From a virus: a DNA stretch of 21,541 bases. Below the pieces are notes generated by a model. The model had not been told where the DNA came from. It saw nothing but the letters and a program-made list of their open reading frames with translations, and ran no database searches. How positions within the stretch are numbered: position 1 is the first letter of the stretch; every line of letters starts with the position of its first letter. The DNA is taken from positions 1 to 21,541 of the IMG/VR virus record IMGVR_UViG_3300020411_000011. One strand, given 5' to 3'. Positions 15,201 through 20,993 of the stretch are shown here, one piece after another. The translations under genes and the position numbers were made by a program.

Positions 15201-15910
15201 GTAGGAATATTTAATCCATCACCTAATTGATTAATTAATTGTACTGCATTACTTAAACCTGATTCCCATGACTCTGTTTGTTTGCCCCAGCTTTCAGCCG
15301 AATGAATTTTTCTTGCTTCTTTAGCAGCCGAAACATAATTTGGAAGAAAGGCTGCACTAGATTTAGTTTCAAATTCTAATAAAAAATCACCTATTAATAC
15401 TCCATCACGATCTTTAAGTTGTTTAGGAAATTCTTTTCCACTTGTGTATCCTTTTTTCCATGCTTCCCATTCTTCTGCTAATGCAGCTGGATCAGCAATA
15501 TGTTTTAATGCTAGTTGCTCTATCTTACTATTAATATCAAGATTAATAATTGCTTTCATGCTATGAACATAATTTTTGTTATTAGCATCTTCTATTGCTT
15601 GCTGTTTTTTTAATTTTTCTTTAGCTATTCTTTCAGCTTCTTTTTTTTGTGCAGCAGATAAAGTTTCTAAAGTTTTTCTATTAAATCTATCTTTATCTAA
15701 CTGATATTTGTAATTTGTAATTTTTTCTGTAGAAGATAATTGTAACTGTTCTAATTCTAAATCTTGTTTATGTGCTTCTAACTCTGCTAAAGGTTGAACA
15801 ACATCTAATGCAGCACCAAAGAAATCTGTTCCTCTAGGTTGTTTTCCCATACGAGAAAAATCCTGACTGATAGGCAGTTGTACTTTTTTATCGCCTCTAG
15901 TTAAAGCCAT
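12260..15910 (-). CDS. Large internal virion (ejection) protein, gp15-like (1216 aa)
   Basis: Placed between gp14-like and gp16-like genes, as gene 15 of T7, but longer (T7 gp15 is about 747 aa). Residues 40-125 form a long charged coil (LAELEAHKQDLELEQLQLSS, KKEAERIAKEKLKKQQAIED). The middle is a long, mostly helical region rich in W, N and D without motifs I can name. The last about 104 residues (1113-1216) resemble the C-terminal lobe of GH24-type phage lysozymes: LQREVMVDLIANLGLE, IYNYIQEGN and ARHAYHVNMW in place of the usual RR-x-x-E/W element. The catalytic Glu-Thr part of GH24 is not visible in front of it. Expected role: part of the ejected periplasmic tube. A GGAG lies about seven bases before the ATG. 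Confidence 0.8.
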   Translation of the reverse strand: MALTRGDKKVQLPISQDFSRMGKQPRGTDFFGAALDVVQPLAELEAHKQDLELEQLQLSSTEKITNYKYQLDKDRFNRKTLETLSAAQKKEAERIAKEKLKKQQAIEDANNKNYVHSMKAIINLDINSKIEQLALKHIADPAALAEEWEAWKKGYTSGKEFPKQLKDRDGVLIGDFLLEFETKSSAAFLPNYVSAAKEARKIHSAESWGKQTESWESGLSNAVQLINQLGDGLNIPTDEVDVMLQGLWGTEEFDKEHLSKRAVAGDIIGQMELVMGPLYKQFEEYQASLLNLTQMYPDIYNETDVLAELNKQRTTLDSHILGAFAKFIISGDPANREAEKATAMEFINDWWNGEFANSKTGIGAALNAWTSDEHSQAERDQIRSFAESQVNAKYNRSKLGWSQVIDQKNLTNSLKTAMWESDGLGSFNDMSASFIAPSRDEIEFSYTKFNGDGTSDPNPVKVEQAINKLALRDQLIDDFDALRENKFSWHDIVGRNQEFGTEQDIVDAFYFNTLQAEISGSEIIERMSTAVESGRAFNVDPVLNNFQLAFQKTRQYPTNFIKTVQAMGKVNAESADQVNKFKGLITLSNTLGFGVGLDGDTYMALKDAAEVLETGNLTDAIDRFNRYFEPNELEEDKIIDMIATWDADNQWLDSRIAEINDHITDQKDWVWSMEAWKKILLPKSLESWKYELTNENIQKFGEEQATWWTWTASTIRDALDNNKDVLNTMIRNEMETMLMRRDKGGIFDQEGMEQLAEAATYNVYSRLNSGDMQFENYMFDPHKFNQRGVVLTDNGIQKHTGWNNETLRANVIIETMAMTNAMDFEAAEDFWGTADYGEKLDNLNTLFEEGGIRFKFDERSRFTDTPQWHIMIDVSGEGDWKELRNPENYGYSWSPTGNLLTNTNQASVESIKRKIVADNTMEQLSSLYQTRITDDGTKELWTYIGKSRGTAGFAGKMDKDGWVKVESGKIGENDHQMISAINGFIATIGNNIERFKDVFSDWEDIDTWVEIATKNQKKVALEINKKKNEIENPQPLLAKTKFKSVAQAFDVPFQNRVGDNFYVYEQKYIDNLKNINSYKAIGPNLQLDEAGINKLKSMDYTDSDIEKLMNGEIGIPVHHYDQLLDEKYDLATTQYDDLYGDVIITPLQREVMVDLIANLGLEHAGLDSPIYNYIQEGNTYGVYNELKRLEPFYVNKARHAYHVNMWGATSKGKYNF

Positions 15911-16530
15911 TAATAATCTCCACCAAATTCTCTAGTTTTTAACCAATATCTGTCATAAGCATTTTTATAAACAGAAAGACTTTTAGGTCTAATATCAGGA
16001 TCATAATTAAATAAATCTCTACGAGAAGTAAAATGTCCTTTTCTATTCATACTAAATCCTGTTTTAAATTTAGTTTCTCTTTCAATACCAGCTTTAACAA
16101 TATCTTTATGTTGTTTATTTAAAGCTATTTGATGTAAAGATATTTTTGTTTGAACAGCAGTTGATAGAATATTCCACATATCAGCTTGTCTACTACTAGC
16201 TATTCTAGAATTAAATTCATCTGTCATGCTCATAGTCATTAATTTAATATCATCTAAATCGCTTTCTTTTTTTCTACCTACTTCTTGTTGAATAGCTCTA
16301 AAAGTACCTGAATATTCAGGCATAGCTCCTGAAGAAGAATATACTGCATAGTTTAACTTTTCAGTTTCTATCCAATCTCTCCATGTATTATTATAATCTT
16401 TAGCTCCCTTAAGCTCATTCATTAAACGTTGAGAACGTAAAGAAGCTCTATAAGCCTTACCGCCAAAGAAAGTACTGCCTATATTTAATCCAGCTGCTAC
16501 AACAGTATATATACTATAAGGGTCTGCCAT
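15910..16530 (-). CDS. Internal virion protein, gp14-like (206 aa)
   Basis: Length (T7 gp14 is 196 aa) and place directly after tail tube B and before the gp15-like gene support this. The N-terminus has a small hydrophobic, glycine-containing stretch (YTVVAAGLNIGSTFFGG), followed by long amphipathic helices, the short SSGAMPEYSGTFRAIQQE segment that is reminiscent of gp14-type proteins, and a basic C-terminus (SMNRKGHFTSRRD). In T7, gp14 is ejected first and forms a pore in the outer membrane; the same is inferred here. The ATG follows the stop of tail tube B directly with no spacing, so translation is probably coupled. Sequence identity to named gp14 proteins cannot be judged by eye. Confidence 0.75.
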   Translation of the reverse strand: MADPYSIYTVVAAGLNIGSTFFGGKAYRASLRSQRLMNELKGAKDYNNTWRDWIETEKLNYAVYSSSGAMPEYSGTFRAIQQEVGRKKESDLDDIKLMTMSMTDEFNSRIASSRQADMWNILSTAVQTKISLHQIALNKQHKDIVKAGIERETKFKTGFSMNRKGHFTSRRDLFNYDPDIRPKSLSVYKNAYDRYWLKTREFGGDY

Positions 16531-18747
16531 TTATTTAAATTGTAACTCCAACGCCATACCCAACACTTTAAGCGGTAATGGATCGTTTTGGGTGATTGTA
16601 ACTGTGGGTGCTCTATCGTACCCAAGGAAGAAAAATTCTTTTCTATCTGTAACTGGTTGTAAATCTTCATCGACATTCAAATTCACTTGTTGTATCACTA
16701 ATTCATGCTCCGTGCCAGTACTAGGCGATTTTATCCTTAAATCTAATGCACCTGATATATCAGCTACGCAACGCACTATTCTTCTAAATTCACCTGACAA
16801 TGGGCCAGTATCTAATTCCTTATCGACAGGCATAGTTTCTAAAGTAGGAGAAAAGTTAAATCCTACTTTTACTCCAGTAGGTTGTGGTAGGTTAATTAGA
16901 GTAATTCTATCATTTGAATCTACTGTATAGCTTCCAAGTGAACTGTTTCCATAGACTGCATTGACTGATGTACTATTTCCGTAAATAGCATTAACTGTAT
17001 GAACAAATCCTTTAACAATAGTAATCGCTGCATTATCAGCTGGTGTTGCGGCAAGATTCTGGTCTAATTGTAAATCATATCCTGATGCTGTAGCTGTAAC
17101 TGCTGTTATAGCGTATATAGTTGCATTACCAGCAATACTGAATGTTTCTTGTACTTGAGGAGCTGTACTAAATCCATCTACAGATAATGTATTACCACTT
17201 TGACTACCCCCATTAACCAAAGGTGTACCTTTTTGATATACAGTAGTAGTTGATTGACAATCCATATGAGTAGAATCATCTTCTCCAAATTTTTCTAATA
17301 AATATTGTGTACTTCCACCTATATCTCTTTTTGCAACAGTAAATAAGTTTTCATTGGCAGCAGCAATAGAATGAAAATAATCTCCACTTTTTGTTTGCCA
17401 CAATGACCACCCTTGTATTTCTTCATCACGAATACTGTGAAATACAGCAATAGAACCATTATAAGTAGAACCACTATTAAGAAACAAAGCATAGTTTTCT
17501 GGTCTACTTGCAGTTCCTTCTATTTGTGCTAAATCTTTAGGAGTATCAATAAGGTGTGATGACATTACCGAAAGGTTAGTAGACCTATATCCACCTTCTA
17601 CTTCTGTATAAATAAATTCTCTAATTGATTGTCCGTTCTTTTGAACAAACAATGTACCTCCATCAAAGAGAGAAGGTCTAGTTCTATTACATCCGTATAG
17701 GCTTTGTCGTCTAAAGACTATGTTTGTAGGAAGTATAGCAGCTGTATCAGATGAAGTAGGTACAAACCATTCACCACCATCTGTAAATATTTGTAAGTTT
17801 CTTCCTGAATATAGATGTCTTACTTCGTTTACTTTATCACCAGCAATAGCTACATTAATTGAATCTGTAGGACTTCCTGTTCCTACATCAAAATTAAAAT
17901 ACTCTCCTACTTTAGAAGCTAAAATTGCTGCTGGTTTTTGTTTTACTCCACCAAACCACAATCTATTATCATGAAAAGTAACTGCTTGTGGATAGCCTCT
18001 AACAGCAGATATTAATTGTTCATCCCAATCTGTATCAGCGCTTGTACCAGCTAATGTTTCTAATATTGTAACTGCTACTTCTGTGGCACTTGTATATCCA
18101 GTTATTTTACATTGTTTACCACCAATACGAATGTATGTGCCATTATGAGCAGACTCAAATGCGTTTGCACTTGCAGTTACAGTTACTCCTGTACCTGATG
18201 TTGCAGCTGGTGTTAAAGTTATAGAAGAATCAGCATATTTATAAAATGGCTGGTTGCTTTTATTTACACCTCCTACTGTTACTGAATCATCTTCTTCAAA
18301 CTCAAATGCAGATACACTAAATGAAGTAGCACTTGTTCTTTTTAATTGTCTTATAGGATTATCTCTATGTGTAATAAATACGGTGTCACCAAATTGTGCA
18401 AAGTTTAACTGAAATAATTGAGCTGTAGTCCAGTTACAATTAGCAGTAATATTGCTCTGGATTACAGCTCCAGCACTTGAATAAACATCTAACCGATTGT
18501 TAGAAAGCGCAAATATTGCTACCTCATCTTCAGAAAAAATGAAAGGAATTATTCTACATTCTGCTGGAAGTGTTGCTTTATATTCAGTTCCGGGTCTCCT
18601 CATTACCCCACCAGTATTCATAATTAACCAGTTTCGACATTGTTTAGCTCCTTCAAAATAAGCCTTAGTATCTGTTCTTGATGATAATATAGGATCAAGT
18701 TCTCCAGCAGAATAATGTGTAAGAACAGTACGAAGTGTTCTAGCCAT
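16531..18747 (-). CDS. Tail tubular protein B, gp12-like nozzle (738 aa)
   Basis: Strong family match by recalled pattern. The start TLRTVLTHYSAGELDPIL and KQCRNWLIMNTGGVMRRPGT is the usual opening; around residue 250 there is RGYPQAVTFHDNRLWFGG, followed by ILASKVGEYFNFDVGTGSP and LQIFTDGGEWFVP, the most conserved core of podovirus tail tube B proteins. A beta insert has NTLSVDGFSTAPQVQETFSI and later an AIYGNSTSVNAVYGNSS stretch that is a near-exact local duplication. Length is close to T7 gp12 (794 aa). It should form the hexameric nozzle at the tail tip that opens for DNA release. It begins one base after the stop of tail tube A, lacks a good ribosome binding site, and abuts the gp14-like gene. 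Confidence 0.93.
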   Translation of the reverse strand: MARTLRTVLTHYSAGELDPILSSRTDTKAYFEGAKQCRNWLIMNTGGVMRRPGTEYKATLPAECRIIPFIFSEDEVAIFALSNNRLDVYSSAGAVIQSNITANCNWTTAQLFQLNFAQFGDTVFITHRDNPIRQLKRTSATSFSVSAFEFEEDDSVTVGGVNKSNQPFYKYADSSITLTPAATSGTGVTVTASANAFESAHNGTYIRIGGKQCKITGYTSATEVAVTILETLAGTSADTDWDEQLISAVRGYPQAVTFHDNRLWFGGVKQKPAAILASKVGEYFNFDVGTGSPTDSINVAIAGDKVNEVRHLYSGRNLQIFTDGGEWFVPTSSDTAAILPTNIVFRRQSLYGCNRTRPSLFDGGTLFVQKNGQSIREFIYTEVEGGYRSTNLSVMSSHLIDTPKDLAQIEGTASRPENYALFLNSGSTYNGSIAVFHSIRDEEIQGWSLWQTKSGDYFHSIAAANENLFTVAKRDIGGSTQYLLEKFGEDDSTHMDCQSTTTVYQKGTPLVNGGSQSGNTLSVDGFSTAPQVQETFSIAGNATIYAITAVTATASGYDLQLDQNLAATPADNAAITIVKGFVHTVNAIYGNSTSVNAVYGNSSLGSYTVDSNDRITLINLPQPTGVKVGFNFSPTLETMPVDKELDTGPLSGEFRRIVRCVADISGALDLRIKSPSTGTEHELVIQQVNLNVDEDLQPVTDRKEFFFLGYDRAPTVTITQNDPLPLKVLGMALELQFK

Positions 18748-18748
18748 T

Positions 18749-19348
18749 TTAGACTGCCGATCTAGTTGATTGTCTTAAGTTAATATATCTATTAGTATCT
18801 AATTTTTTCGTAGTTTGTTGCTGTGAATCTATATTCTTTGCAATCAAATACTGTCTTTCAGCTTTATCTGAAAACTCTCTAATCATTCCTGAATCTCTTG
18901 CTATTGCTCCAGCATATATAGATGCTAAATGATATTCAAGGGCAAGACGAAAGTAAGGAGGAAATTCACTTTCGTCTTGCCTGTAGATATAATCCATAAT
19001 TAAGGTCGAACCACTACCATAATCATTTACATATATCTTATCTTCGTATCTGTTAAAGTTTATATTATAATCATTAACTGTAACAGCTATTATATTTAAA
19101 ACCTGTGGATTAGCTGGTATTTGATATGCGTAAGAATATCTACCAGCTGGAGTATCTGCTAATAAAGATAGTTGTTTTTGTCCTGTTGCAAATCTCCATC
19201 TATGTCTAGTTAAGCTAGACTCTACAATTTCTTCATAAATATTATTGGTAACTTCTGCTTCTGTGCTGTCGTCTGTAAAAGAAGATATTGGTTTTGCACC
19301 AATCATAATTAAAGCTCTAGTTGCTATATCTACTTTTGTAACTGCCAT
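18749..19348 (-). CDS. Tail tubular protein A, gp11-like adaptor (199 aa)
   Basis: The N-terminal half has the clear family pattern: VDIATRALIMIGAKPISSFT, DDSTEAEVTNNIYEEIVESS, LTRHRWRFATGQKQLSLL. Later come the strand-rich IYVNDYGSGSTLIMDYIYR and EFPPYFRLALEYHLA, the usual helical end segment. Length matches T7 gp11 (196 aa). It forms the dodecameric ring between portal and tail nozzle. No Shine-Dalgarno sequence is visible before the ATG at 19348; the leader on the mRNA is AU-rich and directly follows a GC-rich hairpin (19365-19384). A perfect 14-bp inverted repeat sits inside the coding region at 18941-18981, over the EFPPYFRLAL codons. Confidence 0.92.
   Translation of the reverse strand: MAVTKVDIATRALIMIGAKPISSFTDDSTEAEVTNNIYEEIVESSLTRHRWRFATGQKQLSLLADTPAGRYSYAYQIPANPQVLNIIAVTVNDYNINFNRYEDKIYVNDYGSGSTLIMDYIYRQDESEFPPYFRLALEYHLASIYAGAIARDSGMIREFSDKAERQYLIAKNIDSQQQTTKKLDTNRYINLRQSTRSAV
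18941..18981. repeat. Perfect 14-bp inverted repeat with anti-Shine-Dalgarno-like loop
   Basis: GGCAAGACGAAAGT (18941-18954) and ACTTTCGTCTTGCC (18968-18981) are exact reverse complements around a 13-base loop. On the minus-strand mRNA the loop reads GAATTTCCTCCTT, which contains CCTCCTT, the core of the 16S rRNA 3' end; on the plus strand it reads AAGGAGGAAATTC. It lies wholly within the tail tube A coding region. Confidence 0.9.
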
Positions 19349-19364
19349 AATTTATATTTAGCTA

Positions 19365-19384
19365 GAGGGGGAATAATCCCCCTC
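19365..19384 (-). terminator. GC-rich hairpin between head and tail genes, possible terminator or processing site
   Basis: GAGGGGGA and TCCCCCTC form a perfect 8-bp stem with loop ATAA, in the 49-base gap between the decoration gene and tail tube A. On the minus-strand mRNA the stem is followed by TAGCTAAATATAAATT, AT-rich but without a proper U run, so it may be a leaky terminator, an attenuator or a 3'-end stabilising hairpin. T7 has its T-phi terminator in the same place, between genes 10 and 11. Confidence 0.65.
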
Positions 19385-19397
19385 ATAGTTGTTTTTC

Positions 19398-19652
19398 CTA
19401 TGCAAGAGCTACTGTAGTAACAGTAGTTGCTCCTGTTTCAGAAGTAACTGTAATCACATCCATTTCATGTGTTCCACCTACACCGATTGAACAAAGGATA
19501 ACATCACCTTTGCTTAATTCTTTGTAAGCTGAATTGAAATAGCCTGACGCTACAACAGCAGCTTTTGCGTCACCATCAGTATAAAACCATAGTGCGTTTC
19601 CAGCTCCCATTCCAGCGATTTTTTTAATCGGATTTGCTGATGCGTATGCCAT
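19398..19652 (-). CDS. Probable capsid decoration / small head protein (84 aa)
   Basis: Small protein directly after the capsid gene. The pattern NPIKKIAGMGAGNALWFYTD, VVASGYFNSAYKELSKGDVI and a final strand pair (MDVITVTSETGATTVTTVAL) is one I recall for small beta proteins encoded next to phage capsid genes, usually read as head decoration or stabilising proteins. The W-x-Y-x-D and GYFN-x-A...L-x-x-GD elements are the most telling. Its AGGAGGT ribosome binding site (19658-19664) overlaps the capsid stop codon, which suggests high, coupled expression similar to the capsid. It is followed by two hairpins (19409-19426 and 19365-19384). The decoration role is inferred from type and position. 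Confidence 0.75.
   Translation of the reverse strand: MAYASANPIKKIAGMGAGNALWFYTDGDAKAAVVASGYFNSAYKELSKGDVILCSIGVGGTHEMDVITVTSETGATTVTTVALA
19409..19426. repeat. 7-bp inverted repeat at the end of the decoration gene
   Basis: CTACTGT (19409-19415) and ACAGTAG (19420-19426) pair perfectly around the loop AGTA. It falls in the last codons of the decoration gene (Val/Thr-rich), about 25 bases before the GC-rich hairpin on the mRNA, so the two could form a tandem hairpin. The repetitive Thr-Val codons may explain it by chance. Confidence 0.4.
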
Positions 19653-19657
19653 TATCT

Positions 19658-19664
19658 ACCTCCT
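19658..19664 (-). promoter_or_regulatory. Strong ribosome binding site overlapping the capsid stop
   Basis: AGGAGGT on the minus strand lies five bases before the decoration gene ATG and shares two bases with the capsid TAG stop (19665-19663). Ribosomes ending the capsid gene can therefore start the next gene directly. Confidence 0.8.
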
Positions 19665-20508
19665 ACTCTGCACATTTCTGTACTCTTATACCATTAGTAT
19701 CGATAAGAATCGAACCCATAGATAAGTACGAAGTTAATAAGTGAGATACTTTCTCAGGGATATAGTTAGCTTCTGTTCTAACTTCTGATCCAACACCTAG
19801 ACCCATAGATGATTTGTGCCATGCTACAGTGTGTCTGTCAGTTGAACCTGAAGAATCAAGACCAGAATGAACAAAAGTAAGGAATCCAACGAATTTCTTA
19901 GCAGTATAGTTCATACCACCAAAAGGTAATTCGCCAGAACCAATGTACTCAAGTCTAGTCCATTGATCGTCAGCTAATAAGTCTGCCCATTGATTAGGGC
20001 CGATTGCCCAGTATCTTTGACCATCATCAGGAACATCATTAGTTCCGAAAAGCGCTTGCATTTCTTTGAACTTGTCAATGTTCATATCAGTTGATACAGT
20101 ACCGCCTTGTGCACCAGCGTTGTTAGCTAGTGTAGTAGCAGAACTCATAGCATCTGTGATGATTGAATCTGTTTTACGACCAAGAGCATATGCTGCGTTA
20201 TTCGCAATAACAGCTCTTTCGTCAATATTAGTTTTAAGCTCATCTAATTTGTCTACATAGTCAGACGCATAGAAGTCAGCTAGAGTTGCAGTAACATTAG
20301 TATGAGAGATATTCATAGCTACTACTTCAGCGTGTCTCGCTTTAGAAGTTGCTTCTCCCGTACCTACTTTTTGGAACTTAACTGATTCTCCTGATACACC
20401 ATTTACTACACGAACAAGATTCTTTAGCTTAGAACCCATTCTTTGATATGCCATATGTACTTCAGCTTCGAACTGAGTAATAAAAGCATTAGTAATACTT
20501 GCACTCAT
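19663..20508 (-). CDS. Major capsid protein (281 aa)
   Basis: Position after the scaffold gene and before the tail tube genes, plus the sequence pattern, identify it. Residues 1-60 read SASITNAFITQFEAEVHMAY, then VNGVSGESVKFQKVG and a GEATSKARHAEV loop; residues 60-110 have TATLADFYASDYVDKLDELK and a long helix with YALGRKTDSIITDAM. Later: FGTNDVPDDGQRYWAIGPNQ, LEYIGSGELPFGGMNYTAKK and the end SYLSMGSILIDTNGI. This is the general layout of HK97-fold podovirus capsid proteins of the shorter kind; T7 gp10A is 345 aa. It assembles on the scaffold protein encoded upstream. The ATG at 20508 has an AGGAGA site six bases upstream and a 128-base free leader. No frameshift site for a longer form is visible at the stop. 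Confidence 0.9.
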   Translation of the reverse strand: MSASITNAFITQFEAEVHMAYQRMGSKLKNLVRVVNGVSGESVKFQKVGTGEATSKARHAEVVAMNISHTNVTATLADFYASDYVDKLDELKTNIDERAVIANNAAYALGRKTDSIITDAMSSATTLANNAGAQGGTVSTDMNIDKFKEMQALFGTNDVPDDGQRYWAIGPNQWADLLADDQWTRLEYIGSGELPFGGMNYTAKKFVGFLTFVHSGLDSSGSTDRHTVAWHKSSMGLGVGSEVRTEANYIPEKVSHLLTSYLSMGSILIDTNGIRVQKCAE

Positions 20509-20513
20509 AAAAA

Positions 20514-20519
20514 TCTCCT
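20514..20519 (-). promoter_or_regulatory. Ribosome binding site of the capsid gene
   Basis: AGGAGA on the minus strand, ending five bases before the ATG at 20508. It fixes the capsid start and fits the high expression needed for a capsid protein. Confidence 0.8.
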
Positions 20520-20561
20520 ATTTTTAAGTACGTTACCAGTTATCTTTAGAGAATCGTTTAA

Positions 20562-20591
20562 GTTATCCCTTATGGGCTTAATGTGTTTCAA
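20562..20591 (-). promoter_or_regulatory. Possible promoter before the capsid gene
   Basis: In the longest gene-free stretch (20509-20636) the minus strand has TTGAAA (20591-20586, one mismatch to TTGACA) and, 18 bases on, GATAAC (20567-20562, two mismatches to TATAAT). A short CCC-ATAA-GGG inverted repeat (20567-20576) sits at the -10 end. A phage-polymerase promoter or an RNA-processing site could equally lie here. In AT-rich DNA such matches are common. Confidence 0.35.
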
Positions 20592-20636
20592 TAAAGGCCT
20601 TCAGGATACAGGTATAAATATAGTTATTAATTTTTC

Positions 20637-20993
20637 TCAACGCACATTATGTAGTCTTTGCGTTAATTCTTTTAAAAGAAAAGGATTATCTCTAAAAGCA
20701 GCAGTTAATCCATTAGCAATATTATTAACCACTATTTCTTCTTTTGAATCAGAATCAAGCGGTTGTCCTGATTGTGTTAATCCATAATAATAAGCAATAG
20801 CATGGATTATTTCATGGATAAGCGTACAGCTATAATCTAAATTAGAAAGATTATCTGTTATAACTATACTATTCTTCCTATGATCAAATTCGCCATAGGA
20901 ATCAATTTCATTTTGAAAATTAGATTGTTGGATACCAAGCGTGAGTTCTTGGTATCCTATTTTTATTTTATTGTTTGTTGAAGGTTTTTTCAT
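20637..20993 (-). CDS. Small HExxH zinc metallopeptidase-like protein (118 aa)
   Basis: Residues 60-64 are HEIIH in the context TLIHEIIHAIAYYYGL, followed 21-22 residues later by E85/E86 in SKEEIVVNNIANGLTAAFRD. This is the gluzincin-like layout (HExxH plus a downstream glutamate) of a small phage or prophage protein type in which a DHRKNSIVIT-like strand precedes the motif. The fold is a minimal zinc peptidase domain; substrate and activity are unknown. It overlaps the end of the scaffold gene by 26 bases and precedes the capsid gene, a place where other phages may encode prohead proteases (usually serine proteases). A role in scaffold or capsid processing is therefore a tempting inference, but it could be an unrelated cargo gene. 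There is no clear ribosome binding site. Confidence 0.75.
   Translation of the reverse strand: MKKPSTNNKIKIGYQELTLGIQQSNFQNEIDSYGEFDHRKNSIVITDNLSNLDYSCTLIHEIIHAIAYYYGLTQSGQPLDSDSKEEIVVNNIANGLTAAFRDNPFLLKELTQRLHNVR

Noticed and set aside
16592-16930. Plus-strand open frame of 112 codons opposite tail tube B
   Set aside because: Lies wholly within a clearly coding gene on the other strand and shows no domain or start signal.
19650-19680. Frameshift site giving a longer capsid form, as T7 gene 10B
   Set aside because: No slippery heptamer precedes the capsid stop, and the next gene has its own strong ribosome binding site overlapping the stop.
20443-20787. Plus-strand open frame of 114 codons crossing the gap before the capsid gene
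   Set aside because: It is antisense to the start of the capsid gene and the end of the HExxH gene, has no ribosome binding site and no recognisable domain; AT-rich coding DNA easily leaves such antisense frames.
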